Shown here: positions 27,108 through 35,707 of the stretch, one piece after another
Layout of the letters: each line of letters starts with the position of its first letter
How positions within the stretch are numbered: the first letter of the stretch is position 1
Source of the DNA: Burkholderiales bacterium
GTDB lineage: Bacteria; Pseudomonadota; Gammaproteobacteria; Burkholderiales; Thiobacteraceae
Assembly: GCA_023511995.1 (NCBI GenBank)
Contig: JAIMAL010000008.1
Span: 40,429-104,428 of the forward strand
Length of the DNA stretch: 64,000 bases
Direction: 5' to 3'
Position numbers and translations under genes: made by a program
Notes under the pieces: generated by a model
The model's database searches: none
Told to the model about the DNA's origin: nothing
What the model saw: the letters and a program-made list of their open reading frames with translations, nothing else

Positions 27108-29324
27108 CTAACCCAGAAGCTCCAGCGCCCGCTTCACCAGGGCCTGCGCCGTCAGCCCGTTGAAGTCGAGAAGCTCGTTGGGGCTGGCGGCGGTCTCTCC
27201 CCGTTTCCAGCAGTATACGTCACGCATCAGGGCGGCGCTGCGCAGCAGCACCGGCTCCAGCATGCCGCCGGGACCGCCGGAGACACCGAGGAGGACATCG
27301 CCGTGGAACATCTCGTCGAAACGTTCCCGGCTGAGGAAGGTCCCGTCGGGTTGCGCCACCGTTTCCCAGGCCACGTCCTGGGGCCGGTACAACCGCCTCG
27401 GATTGACGACGGCGACGATGCGGCAACCCACCCCCTGCTCTTTCAGCTGCAGGGCCGCCTCGAAGACCGGCAGCAGCACCATGTCGCCGGCCACGGCGAA
27501 CACCACCATGCCGCGGCCCCGGGTCTCGTGGAGCACGATGGCACCTTCTTCCACCGCCTGCCTGCCCTGCGCCAGGGTGGTGCGCACCGGCAGCGGGGAT
27601 TTGGAGGCGGTGATGACGATGCCCTTGTTGTACTGCGCCAGGGCCCACTCGTAACAGACCTGGATCATGTTGGCATCCACCGGGAAGAGGGGATAGACGT
27701 TGCCGTTGCGCATCATGGCGGCGAAATAGGCCTCGATCTCCGGCCGCTGGTGGGTCCAACCGTTGCGGCCCTGCTCCAGGGCGCCGGCGGTGAAGAGGGC
27801 GATGGCAGCCGGGGTTTTGCGCCGCAGCTCCGCCATGGCCTGGGTCACCGTCTGCCAGATGGGCAGGCCGTTGATGGCGAAGGATTCGTAGGAGCACCAC
27901 AGGGCACGGCCCCCGAAGAGCGCCACGCCCACCGCCAGACCAGCGCAGGCATCCTCGTTGAGGGGTTCGTAGACCTGACCGGTGGGCCCCTGGAAATAGA
28001 GGTCATCCTGCACCGGATGGCGGATGATGAGGGCCTTGTTGATATTGGCCATGCCGGAAGCTTCGTTGCCGTCGGCATTGGTGACGATGAACTTGGGGTC
28101 CCGCTTCCCCACCGCGGCCACCAGCTCGCCAAAGGCGGTGGTAGGCACCTTGTTCCCGCTGCCCGGCGGTGTCTCGCTCAAAGGCAGCGCACCCAGGGGC
28201 GGCAGTTCCAGCTCGAACTCGGTGACGACGGTCTTCACCGCCGGCCCGCCACCGGCATGACGGAAGTTTTCCCGCACCAGCCACCAGGCGCGGGGAGGCA
28301 GCGCGCGCCGTTTGAGCGCGGTCTTCACGTCCTCGCTTTCCAGGGTGTGGTGGGCATAGAGATTGTGGGACTTGGCCCCGAGGGCATGCACCCCGGCGCC
28401 CTTCAACTGCTTGACGATGAGGGCCGTCATCTCGCCGTGCAAGGCGTAATCCGCCGCCACCTTCGCCGCGCGCAGGAGAAAACCGACGAACTCCAGCCGG
28501 CGCTGCCAGGAGAATTTGGTGCTGTCCACGAATTCGCCCGGCTGGTTGGCATCGTCGAAATCCTTGGCGTTGACCAGATACACGTGGCGGAAGCCATGGG
28601 CGTGCCAGTAGTCCAGCATGCGTTCGTTCTCCCAGGTGGAACACATGCTGTGGTGTTCCTGGGAATAGCCGTTCCAGATGAGGATGGGCAGGAAATTGGT
28701 GATCTCGGGATAAGCCGTGTTGAAGTGCTGGAAGGCACTCATGATGTAGGGCTCACCCAGACCGCCATCGCCGATGGTGACGGGAAAGAGCTTGTCCCGA
28801 TGGAGATACGCGCCGGCCAGGGCGAAATGCTGGCCTTGTCCCAGGGGACCCGCGGGCGCCAGCAGGCCGGGGATGGCACCGGACAGATGCCCCAGTAGCC
28901 CATGCATCTCGCGGAAACGGGCACGCATGTCGGCGACCGTGCGAATGCCCATCTCCTCCAGGGAAGTGTCGAGGAACATGGCACTGTAGAAACCGGGGGC
29001 GTGGTGGCCCACCTCGGTGACGATGTTGGTGTGCCCCAGCATCACCATCGCCGCATAGGCCTCGGCGGAACTGGCGAAGCCCCCGGGATGACCGGAGGAT
29101 TTGGCACCCGTCACCTGCAGGGTGAGATAACGGAGCGCATCGGCGGCAAGCAGGGTCTGGTACACCGCCCGGGGATCATTGGGGTCGGTGATGCCCGGCA
29201 CCCCCTCGCCCAGCACCGGCGCATCCCCATACTGGTCGAGGCCGGGCAGGCTGTCGGCGAAATACTGGATGCCCTCGCAAAAGGCGGGAAGGGTGTCGGC
29301 TGAGGTGTCGTGGCGCTTCGCCAT
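27108..29324 (-). CDS. Thiamin-diphosphate enzyme of the transketolase/phosphoketolase superfamily, unassigned subgroup
   Basis: A 738-residue protein with mixed signatures. The N-terminal SSGHPGG resembles transketolase, while the cofactor loop (GDGGLGEPYIMSAF...LPILIWNGYS) resembles phosphoketolase, with the final Asn about 30 residues after GDG. The middle and C-terminal regions keep a pyrimidine-binding fold (NEDACAGLAVGVALFGG with the catalytic-type Glu, SYESFAINGLPIW). It is distinct from the true phosphoketolase 5 kb away. The ATG at 29322-29324 has a GGGAG site. Cotranscription with the DUF1537 kinase and glc genes suggests action on small sugar or C2 donors; the reaction is unknown. 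Confidence 0.8.
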   Translation of the reverse strand: MAKRHDTSADTLPAFCEGIQYFADSLPGLDQYGDAPVLGEGVPGITDPNDPRAVYQTLLAADALRYLTLQVTGAKSSGHPGGFASSAEAYAAMVMLGHTNIVTEVGHHAPGFYSAMFLDTSLEEMGIRTVADMRARFREMHGLLGHLSGAIPGLLAPAGPLGQGQHFALAGAYLHRDKLFPVTIGDGGLGEPYIMSAFQHFNTAYPEITNFLPILIWNGYSQEHHSMCSTWENERMLDYWHAHGFRHVYLVNAKDFDDANQPGEFVDSTKFSWQRRLEFVGFLLRAAKVAADYALHGEMTALIVKQLKGAGVHALGAKSHNLYAHHTLESEDVKTALKRRALPPRAWWLVRENFRHAGGGPAVKTVVTEFELELPPLGALPLSETPPGSGNKVPTTAFGELVAAVGKRDPKFIVTNADGNEASGMANINKALIIRHPVQDDLYFQGPTGQVYEPLNEDACAGLAVGVALFGGRALWCSYESFAINGLPIWQTVTQAMAELRRKTPAAIALFTAGALEQGRNGWTHQRPEIEAYFAAMMRNGNVYPLFPVDANMIQVCYEWALAQYNKGIVITASKSPLPVRTTLAQGRQAVEEGAIVLHETRGRGMVVFAVAGDMVLLPVFEAALQLKEQGVGCRIVAVVNPRRLYRPQDVAWETVAQPDGTFLSRERFDEMFHGDVLLGVSGGPGGMLEPVLLRSAALMRDVYCWKRGETAASPNELLDFNGLTAQALVKRALELLG

Positions 29325-29344
29325 GGCAGATCTCCCGGAGATGA

Positions 29345-29379
29345 TTTCACAATGCGGAATGCGGCTTCGCTTTGTGAAA
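29345..29379. promoter_or_regulatory. Inverted repeat in the promoter region of the transketolase-like gene
   Basis: TTTCACAA (29345-29352) and TTGTGAAA (29372-29379) are perfect 8-bp inverted arms separated by 19 bp, located 21 bp upstream of the start codon in the 174-bp gap after malate synthase. This is a candidate operator for the leftward block; the cognate regulator is not in the window. The rest of the gap shows no gene. Confidence 0.5.
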
Positions 29380-29498
29380 ATGATAACAGCCCGCCGCAGA
29401 AAGTCAACGCAGGCAGGCCGCAGCCATCGCCAAGAACGAAACGGGCCCCTCCCTCGCCGAAGGGGCAGGCGGCAGGGCGTTTTCCTGGAAATGACGCC

Positions 29499-31100
29499 TC
29501 AGTCGAGATGGGGGTAAAGCCGCAGGGTGAGGAATTCCTCGAACTGATCGTCCGCGAGCAATTCGCGATAGAGCCTTGCCGCAAGGTCGAAGCGGCCGGC
29601 GACAAAGCGCTCCTCCCCCAGCTCGCGGCGGATGCGGGCGAGGGCTTCGGGTAGCAGGGCGTCCACCAGGTCGAGGGTGATTTTGGTGCCGTCCTGGAAA
29701 CGCCCCAGGGGACTGCGAATCCAGTGCCAGAGTTGGGCACGGGAGATTTCTGCGGTGGCGGCGTCCTCCATGAGGTGGTGGATGGGCACCGCGCCCTGAC
29801 CCGCAAGCCACGCCCCCATGTAGTGGATGGGCACCTCCAGATTGGTGAGGACACCCGCGCGGGTGATGGGTCCCTGGGGTGCGAAGGCGAGGAGGTCGCC
29901 GGCGGTGATGTCCACATCATCGCGCTGGCGGCGAATCTGGTTGGGTTGCGGCATGAGACGGTCGAACACCGCCCGCGCCACCGGCACCAGCCCCGGGTGG
30001 GCCACCCAGGTGCCATCATGGCCGTCGATGGCTTCCCGCTCCTTGTCGTGGCGCACTTTCGCCAGCGCCGCCTCGTTGGCCTCGGGATCATCGCGGATGG
30101 GAATCTGTGCCGCCATGCCGCCCATGGCGTGCGCCCCCCGGCGGTGACAGGTCTTGATGGTGAGCAGGGAATACGCCCGCATGAACGGCGTCATCATCGT
30201 CAGCAGGGCGCGGTCGGCGAGGATGAAACCGGCGCGGTGCCGGTATTTCTTGATCACGCTGAACAGATAATCCCAGCGGCCGCAGTTGAGCCCGGCGGAA
30301 TGTTCCCGCAGCGCGTGAAGAATCTCGTCCATCTCGAAGGCCGCCGGCAGGGTTTCGATGAGCACAGTGGCCTTGATGGCGCCGCGGGGGAGCCCCAGCC
30401 AATCTTCGCTGAAGATGAAGACATCACGCCACAGTTGCGCCTCCTCATGGCTTTCCAGTTTGGGCAGGTAGAAGCACGGCGTGCGTCCCTGAGCCAGCAG
30501 GGGCTGCGCGTTGTGGAAACAATAGAGCCCGAAATCGAAGAGACTGGCGGCAACCGGCACACCGTCCACGGTGACGTGTTTTTCCGGCAGATGTAAGCCA
30601 CGCGGCCGCATGAAAAGAATGGCCGGCTCACTCACGAGCCGGTATTCCCGCCCCTCCGGGCTCACGTAGTGGAGGGTACCGGCCACGGCATCGCGCAGAT
30701 TGACCTGTCCCTGCATGACATTGGTCCAGGTGGGGGACAGCGCATCCTCGAAGTCGGCCATGAAAACCCGGGCGCCGGAATTGAGGGCGTTGATCACCAT
30801 CTTGCGATCCCCCGCCGGCCCCGTGATTTCCACCCGCCGGTCGGCAAGCCACTCCGGCAGCGGCTCCACCGTCCAGGACGCCTCCCGCAGCTGGCGGGTG
30901 TCGGCAAGGAAATCCGGGTCCTCGCCGGCATCGAAGCGCGCCTGCCGCGCCTTGCGTGCCACAAGCAGGGCCTGGCGCCGGCCCTCGAAGCGCCGGTGCA
31001 ATGCCTCGACAAAGGCAAGCGCCCGCGGCGTGAGGATGTCGCCATAGGGCCTTGCCCGTGCCTCGCTCACTTCGATGCCCAAGGGGGTTGCCTGTTGCAT
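29499..31100 (-). CDS. aceB: Malate synthase A
   Basis: Condenses acetyl-CoA with glyoxylate to malate. The 533-residue protein is of the short AceB type and shows VFMADFEDALSPTW, LFMRPRGLHLPEKHV, the active-site block KATVLIETLPAAFEMDEIL, GLNCGRWDYLFS, and DGTWVAHPGL near the C-terminus. The ATG at 31098-31100 has AGGAGG four bases upstream; the open frame extends further upstream but without homology. No isocitrate lyase is present; together with glcDEF this makes glycolate-to-malate conversion (a malate cycle) the likely use. Confidence 0.95.
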   Translation of the reverse strand: MQQATPLGIEVSEARARPYGDILTPRALAFVEALHRRFEGRRQALLVARKARQARFDAGEDPDFLADTRQLREASWTVEPLPEWLADRRVEITGPAGDRKMVINALNSGARVFMADFEDALSPTWTNVMQGQVNLRDAVAGTLHYVSPEGREYRLVSEPAILFMRPRGLHLPEKHVTVDGVPVAASLFDFGLYCFHNAQPLLAQGRTPCFYLPKLESHEEAQLWRDVFIFSEDWLGLPRGAIKATVLIETLPAAFEMDEILHALREHSAGLNCGRWDYLFSVIKKYRHRAGFILADRALLTMMTPFMRAYSLLTIKTCHRRGAHAMGGMAAQIPIRDDPEANEAALAKVRHDKEREAIDGHDGTWVAHPGLVPVARAVFDRLMPQPNQIRRQRDDVDITAGDLLAFAPQGPITRAGVLTNLEVPIHYMGAWLAGQGAVPIHHLMEDAATAEISRAQLWHWIRSPLGRFQDGTKITLDLVDALLPEALARIRRELGEERFVAGRFDLAARLYRELLADDQFEEFLTLRLYPHLD

Positions 31101-31214
31101 CCTGCCTCCTGCGCCACAAGGGCCGCCCACTGTCTTCCCGCGGCAAAGCCTGGGGGCTCGCACCCCACCGGAAAGCTTCCCTCTTTCCAATATAGGCAAA
31201 GGGCGGCGGGCCGT

Positions 31215-31220
31215 TATAAT
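31215..31220 (+). promoter_or_regulatory. TATAAT -10 box of the antiporter gene
   Basis: A perfect TATAAT lies 26 bp before the ATG at 31246. It overlaps an upstream in-frame ATG at 31219, which argues against that codon as the start. No good -35 box is seen. Confidence 0.45.
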
Positions 31221-31245
31221 GGCGCCATTTTTTTGCGCCAAAGCC

Positions 31246-32622
31246 ATGTCGAGCCTTCCTCTGCACCGCCCCGGCCGCAAGCTTGCCCTGTTGGTGGCCC
31301 TCGCTTCGCTGCTTCCCCACACCGCGCTCGCCGCCGGTGGCAGCGCCACGGCAGTGCACCTCGCCTGGATCGCGCTCCTCCTCATGGGCGCGAAGGTGGC
31401 AAGCCTCGTCGAACGCTTCGGTCAGCCGGCGGTGGTGGGGGAACTGCTGGCCGGCATCCTGCTGGGGAACCTTGCCCTGGTGGGCATCACCGGCCTGGAA
31501 GCGGCGCGGAAAGACGAGGTGATCCGCTTCCTCGCCGAATTCGGCGTGATCATCCTCCTCTTCCAGATCGGCCTGGAATCCGACGTCCACACCATGCGCA
31601 AGGTGGGCTGGCGTGCCTTCCTGGTGGCCTGCGTCGGCGTGGTGGCTCCCTTCGCCCTGGGGGTGGCACTGGGTCCCTTCCTCTTTCCCGACATGGGCTT
31701 CAATGGCCACCTGTTTCTGGGCGCAACCCTCACCGCCACCAGCGTCGGCGTCACCGCCCGCGTCTTCAAGGACATGAATGCGCTCAGATCGGCCGAGGCG
31801 CAGATCGTCCTCGGCGCGGCCGTGATCGATGATGTCATCGGGCTTGTCATCCTCGCCGTGGTCTCCGCCATCGTCACCACCGGCAGCGTAAGTCTCGGTG
31901 GTGTGGCCGTGATCGTGCTCAAGGCGACCCTGTTCCTTCTGGGCGCAGTGATCATCGGCCAGCGCCTGGCCCCGCTGTTGAGCCGCGGCTTTGCCCGCAT
32001 CCACACCGGCGTGGGCATGAAATTCGCCGTGGCCATCAGTGTCTGTCTAGTGATGGCGTGGCTTGCTGGCGTCATCGGCCTGGCCCCCATCGTCGGCGCC
32101 TTCGCCGCCGGCCTGGTGCTGGATGAGGTGATGTTCAAGGATTACGACGAGATGGAGGTGATACCCGAGGTGCGTGCCGCCCTCGACGGGGCACCACAGG
32201 AGACCCGGCAGGCGGTGACACGGGTCCTGGAAAGACACGCCCACCGCCACCTGGAGTCCCTTACCGCGCCGGTGGCCAACCTCTTCGTGCCCCTCTTTTT
32301 CGTTTACACGGGCATGCAGGTGGATCTCACCACGCTCGCCAACCTGCACACACTGCTGGTGGCGCTCGCGGTGACCGCCATCGCCTTTGCCGGCAAGCTG
32401 GTCTCCGGCCTGGTGGCGGGGCGGGTCAACCGCTGGCTGGTGGGGTGGGGCATGGCCCCGCGGGGAGAAGTGGGTCTGATTTTCGCCGTGGTGGGCCGTC
32501 AGCTCGACGTGGTGACGCCGGAGGAATTTTCGGTGGTCGTCATCATGGTCATGCTCACCACCCTGGCCACGCCCATGATTCTCTCCTTCCTCATCCGCCG
32601 CCAGCAGCAGCGGCAGACCTGA
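31246..32622 (+). CDS. Cation/proton antiporter (CPA2, KefB/NapA type)
   Basis: A 458-residue inner-membrane antiporter exchanging Na+ or K+ for protons. It starts with a signal-like helix ending TALAAGG, then about 12 hydrophobic segments with family motifs FGQPAVVGELLAGILLG, FLAEFGVIILLFQIGLE, GATLTATSVGVTARV, and the ion-binding Asp pair in GAAVIDDVIGLVIL. A MAPRGEVGLIFAV block lies near the C-terminus. No TrkA-N or universal-stress domain is attached. It ends 4 bp before the convergent peroxiredoxin gene. Confidence 0.88.
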   Translation: MSSLPLHRPGRKLALLVALASLLPHTALAAGGSATAVHLAWIALLLMGAKVASLVERFGQPAVVGELLAGILLGNLALVGITGLEAARKDEVIRFLAEFGVIILLFQIGLESDVHTMRKVGWRAFLVACVGVVAPFALGVALGPFLFPDMGFNGHLFLGATLTATSVGVTARVFKDMNALRSAEAQIVLGAAVIDDVIGLVILAVVSAIVTTGSVSLGGVAVIVLKATLFLLGAVIIGQRLAPLLSRGFARIHTGVGMKFAVAISVCLVMAWLAGVIGLAPIVGAFAAGLVLDEVMFKDYDEMEVIPEVRAALDGAPQETRQAVTRVLERHAHRHLESLTAPVANLFVPLFFVYTGMQVDLTTLANLHTLLVALAVTAIAFAGKLVSGLVAGRVNRWLVGWGMAPRGEVGLIFAVVGRQLDVVTPEEFSVVVIMVMLTTLATPMILSFLIRRQQQRQT

Positions 32623-32626
32623 GGGC

Positions 32627-33121
32627 TCAGCCCGGCAGTCGCTCCACCTGGGCCAGCATGGTCTCGGCGTCGCTCACCTCGAACTTGCCCGGCGCCTCCA
32701 CGTTGAGCGTCTTCACCACCCCATCCTCCACCAGCATGGAAAAGCGCTGGCAGCGGATGCCCATGCCGCGCTCCCGCAGATCGAGGGTGAGGCCCAGGGC
32801 CTGACAGAAATCGGCATTGCCGTCGGCAAGGAGGCGTACCTTGCCCTCCGCCCCCTGCTCCCGCCCCCAGGCGCCCATGACGAAGGCGTCATTCACCGAG
32901 ACACAGAGGATTTCATCGATGCCCTTGGCCTTCAGCCGCTCGGCCGCCGAGACGTAACCCGGCAGGTGCTTGGCGGAACAGGTGGGGGTGAAGGCACCGG
33001 GCAGGCCGAAGATCACCACCCGCCGGCCACGGGTGAGCGCCCCGATCTCTACCGGCTTCGGTCCTTCGGCGGTCATTTCGAAAAGGGTCGCATCGGGTAG
33101 GCTTTCTCCCGGCTGGATCAT
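32627..33121 (-). CDS. Peroxiredoxin of the Prx5 type
   Basis: A 164-residue thiol peroxidase reducing H2O2 or organic peroxides. The peroxidatic cysteine lies in PGAFTPTCSAKHLPGY, with VSVNDAFVMGAWG and GLTLDLRERGMGIRCQRFSM following, all typical of Prx5/AHP1. No glutaredoxin domain is fused. The ATG at 33119-33121 follows GAGGAGA. It probably uses the GrxC encoded nearby or thioredoxin as reductant (inference). Confidence 0.9.
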   Translation of the reverse strand: MIQPGESLPDATLFEMTAEGPKPVEIGALTRGRRVVIFGLPGAFTPTCSAKHLPGYVSAAERLKAKGIDEILCVSVNDAFVMGAWGREQGAEGKVRLLADGNADFCQALGLTLDLRERGMGIRCQRFSMLVEDGVVKTLNVEAPGKFEVSDAETMLAQVERLPG

Positions 33122-33272
33122 GTTTGTCTCCTCGCAGTTTTCGTCGCTCTTTGTTCTCACCCCTGCCCTCCCCCAAGGGGGGAAGGAAGCGCTTTGCGCA
33201 TTTCATGGTAACAGGCTGCCGCCGGGGCAAAAACTGCGGCGGCGGCGCGGGCTTTGCCTCTTTTGGGCACAG

Positions 33273-33278
33273 TATAAT
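33273..33278 (+). promoter_or_regulatory. TATAAT -10 box before the DsrS-like gene
   Basis: A perfect TATAAT ends 26 bp before the ATG at 33305. The region 17 bp further upstream is not close to TTGACA, so an activator may be needed. The 183-bp gap around it holds no gene. Confidence 0.4.
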
Positions 33279-33304
33279 TTCCCCTTGTCCCGACCGAGGC
33301 CGCC

Positions 33305-34435
33305 ATGGAACTTTCACAGGAAGACGCCTTTTGCCTCAACGTGTTGCTGGCTGCCGGCGTGCAGGCGGTGCGCATCGATGCCTCGACCATGACCGTCCAT
33401 GCCCTCACGGAAAAGGGCGAAGCCAAGGTCAAGCTCCATCCCAACACCCGCGAGGAGGCCTACCTCAAGCTCGTCAAGCAGACCCTGGCCGAGCATGCGC
33501 TGGAATCCCCGGAGGGTTACCCCGTCTATCTGCGCCGCTGGACGCGCATGGGTCAGATGCGGGACGAGAATCTGGCGCCGCTTCTGAAACTGGGCGAGCC
33601 GGAGGCCGTGGTGGCGGTGGTGCACGCCCCGGGCCTCACCGACGAGCTCGCCCGCCGTGCCTGGTGGGCCATGCCCACCATCGAGAACGCGCGCCGCATG
33701 CTGGAAAAGGAAGCGGTTGCCCGCGGCAGCATGGGGCCCATCCTGGCCGAATTCCTCGTGGAGCATCTTCCCTTTGAGGACGACGTGGTGGCCATCATGG
33801 ACACGGTGCGCACCCTGCTCTGGTTCGATCTGGTGGACGAGGCGGCGCAGAAGAAACTGTGGGCGCGGGGCAAGCAGCACGGGGCCTACTACATCGGCTT
33901 TCTCGAACAGCGTCCCGACCGCCTGCCCGTGACCCGCCCGGCCCGCTGCGATTACGAGACGCAGACGGCCAAGCTTCAGCCCCTGATTGCCGCCGGCAAC
34001 CCGTACGCGGAGCAGCTCGACCGGCTGCTTGCCAGCCGCGGCCAGAGTTTCCTCGCCGCCCTGGAGGAGGCGATGGAACGGCCCGGCACCCATGAGATCG
34101 TGAGTGCCCTGCTCAACAGCATTGGTGCCTATTTCGGCGGCATTGCCCACCTTCAGGACAGGCCGTGCACGGTGGAGGAAGTGGAGCAGCGGGCGCAGCG
34201 TCTCCTCAGCAGCGGAGAAGTCCCGGCCATTGCCGAGCTGGTGGCGGCGGTGCCCGGGCTGCATGGGGAAATGCTGGCCATGCTCACCCTGGCCGGCATC
34301 AACGAGTGGGTGGCCTACAACGTGCTGCGCCGCACCACCGCCGTGAATGCGCTGCTGCGCAGCAAACTTTCCCCGGTCTTCGATCCCATCCTGGCCCAGG
34401 TGCGGCTTCTGCGGCAACTGCCCCAGCGCGCTTAA
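33305..34435 (+). CDS. dsrS: DsrS-like protein
   Basis: A 376-residue soluble protein that resembles DsrS, recalled from the dsr sulfur-oxidation cluster of Allochromatium: the N-terminus MELSQEDAFCLNVLLAAGVQ, then GYPVYLRRWTRMGQMRDENL, LGEPEAVVAVVHAPGL and ARRAWWAMPTIENARRML. The identification is from memory of the family, not a search. The biochemical role of DsrS is not established; it affects sulfur oxidation in purple sulfur bacteria. No other dsr genes are present in the window. It lies alone, convergent with the NYN gene. Confidence 0.6.
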   Translation: MELSQEDAFCLNVLLAAGVQAVRIDASTMTVHALTEKGEAKVKLHPNTREEAYLKLVKQTLAEHALESPEGYPVYLRRWTRMGQMRDENLAPLLKLGEPEAVVAVVHAPGLTDELARRAWWAMPTIENARRMLEKEAVARGSMGPILAEFLVEHLPFEDDVVAIMDTVRTLLWFDLVDEAAQKKLWARGKQHGAYYIGFLEQRPDRLPVTRPARCDYETQTAKLQPLIAAGNPYAEQLDRLLASRGQSFLAALEEAMERPGTHEIVSALLNSIGAYFGGIAHLQDRPCTVEEVEQRAQRLLSSGEVPAIAELVAAVPGLHGEMLAMLTLAGINEWVAYNVLRRTTAVNALLRSKLSPVFDPILAQVRLLRQLPQRA

Positions 34436-34453
34436 GCCCCGCCGCGGCAAGGC

Positions 34454-35260
34454 TCAGCCGGGCAGGCGCAGCATGTACTGGCCGGTCTTTTCGTCGCGGG
34501 TGGCGGAAAGGAGCTTGCGCGCCTGGGCATCCTCCACCATCTCACCGAAGGAGCGATAGCCGTAAAAGGCTTCGTTGAAGCCGGGTTTGCGCCGCTTCAT
34601 GGTCTGCTTGACCAGCGACCCCCACAGCTTTTCCTCCCCACCCCGCTCGGCGATGAGGGCCTCGACGGTCTCCACGAGGAAATCCAACGCTTCTTGCCGG
34701 CGTTCCTCTTCGCTTTTGCCGCCGCTCGGGCTGGCCGCCGTCTTCGGCGTCTTGGCACGGCTTTTCTTTTTCTTCGCCTCCTGCTCCCGCACCAGGTCGT
34801 CATAGAAGATGAACTCGTCGCAGTTGGCCGCCAGCAGGTCGGAGGTGGCGGCCTTGACGCCGATGCCGATGACGTACTTGTTGTTCTCCCGCAGCTTGGA
34901 AACGAGGGGCGAGAAATCCGAATCGCCGCTCATGATGACGAAGGTGTCCAGGTGCGGCTTGGTGTAACAGAGGTCGAGGGCATCCACCACCATGCGGATG
35001 TCGGCCGAATTCTTGCCCGATTGGCGCAGGTGGGGAATCTCCACCAGCTCAAAGGCCGCCTCGTGCATGGGGCTCTTGAATTCCTTGTACCGCTCCCAGT
35101 CGCAATAGGCCTTTTTCACGACGATGCTGCCCTTGAGCAGCAGACGTTCCAGCACCTTGCGGATGTCGAACTGGGGATATTTGGCGTCGCGCACGCCCAG
35201 CGCGATGTTTTCGAAGTCGCAAAACAACGCCATGTTGGTGATTTCCGGCTGTCCGGCCAT
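34454..35260 (-). CDS. NYN-domain ribonuclease-like protein with OST-HTH/LOTUS domain
   Basis: A 268-residue protein. The N-terminal NYN (PIN-like, DUF88/LabA) domain has the acidic residues in ALFCDFENIALG, SADIRMVVDALDL and IMSGDSDFSPLVSKLRE. After a lysine-rich linker (EAKKKKSRAKTPK) comes a C-terminal OST-HTH/LOTUS domain (WGSLVKQTMKRRKPGF...FGEMVEDA). The fold suggests metal-dependent RNA cleavage and RNA binding; no substrate is known for bacterial versions. It is the last of a leftward run of genes from secB. Confidence 0.85.
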   Translation of the reverse strand: MAGQPEITNMALFCDFENIALGVRDAKYPQFDIRKVLERLLLKGSIVVKKAYCDWERYKEFKSPMHEAAFELVEIPHLRQSGKNSADIRMVVDALDLCYTKPHLDTFVIMSGDSDFSPLVSKLRENNKYVIGIGVKAATSDLLAANCDEFIFYDDLVREQEAKKKKSRAKTPKTAASPSGGKSEEERRQEALDFLVETVEALIAERGGEEKLWGSLVKQTMKRRKPGFNEAFYGYRSFGEMVEDAQARKLLSATRDEKTGQYMLRLPG

Positions 35261-35462
35261 GACTGCTCCGAGAAAGAACGGGAAGAAAAACGACGCGCCG
35301 CGTCAGTGGGGCTGCGCATCACCCGCGGGGAAGGCGAAGCCGGGGATGATTGGACGGCTCCCGCCACCGCAAACGGGGGAGGACCGGCCGCAGCAGGCAC
35401 CCCACGCAGATTTCACTGGCGAGCTCGGGGGGCCGGCAATCACAGCGTTGCAGGCCATCGTT

Positions 35463-35669
35463 TCAGCGGGTGATGAGATTGATGATGCCTTCCACGTCCA
35501 GGCTTTCCTGGCGCCGGTCCACGGGACTTTCGCGACAGTCCAGGATTTCGCAATGCAGATACATCTGCCGCAGACGCCGCTCCGCCGCTTCCCGGTCCTG
35601 GGCCTGGATGACGATACGATCCACCCGCTGACCACCGCGGGTGCGAATGGAAAATTCGAATCGGCTCAT
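35463..35669 (-). CDS. Small conserved protein of unknown function
   Basis: A 68-residue soluble protein (MSRFEFSIRTRGGQRVDRIV) with the look of a single alpha/beta domain: strand, then a helix rich in Arg/Glu, then strand. A strong GAGGAGGG ribosome site precedes the ATG at 35667-35669, and it follows gpsA by 38 bp, so it is very likely expressed. I do not recognise a named family. The 202 bp between it and the NYN gene show no further gene. Confidence 0.7.
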   Translation of the reverse strand: MSRFEFSIRTRGGQRVDRIVIQAQDREAAERRLRQMYLHCEILDCRESPVDRRQESLDVEGIINLITR

Positions 35670-35707
35670 GGCACCCTCCTCGGCGCAAACCCCTTGCCGG
35701 CGCGCCT

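Noticed and set aside
25878..28898. A 1006-codon open frame on the plus strand
   Set aside because: It lies entirely antisense to the DUF1537 kinase and ThDP enzyme genes, has no recognisable domain, and is a by-product of high GC content.
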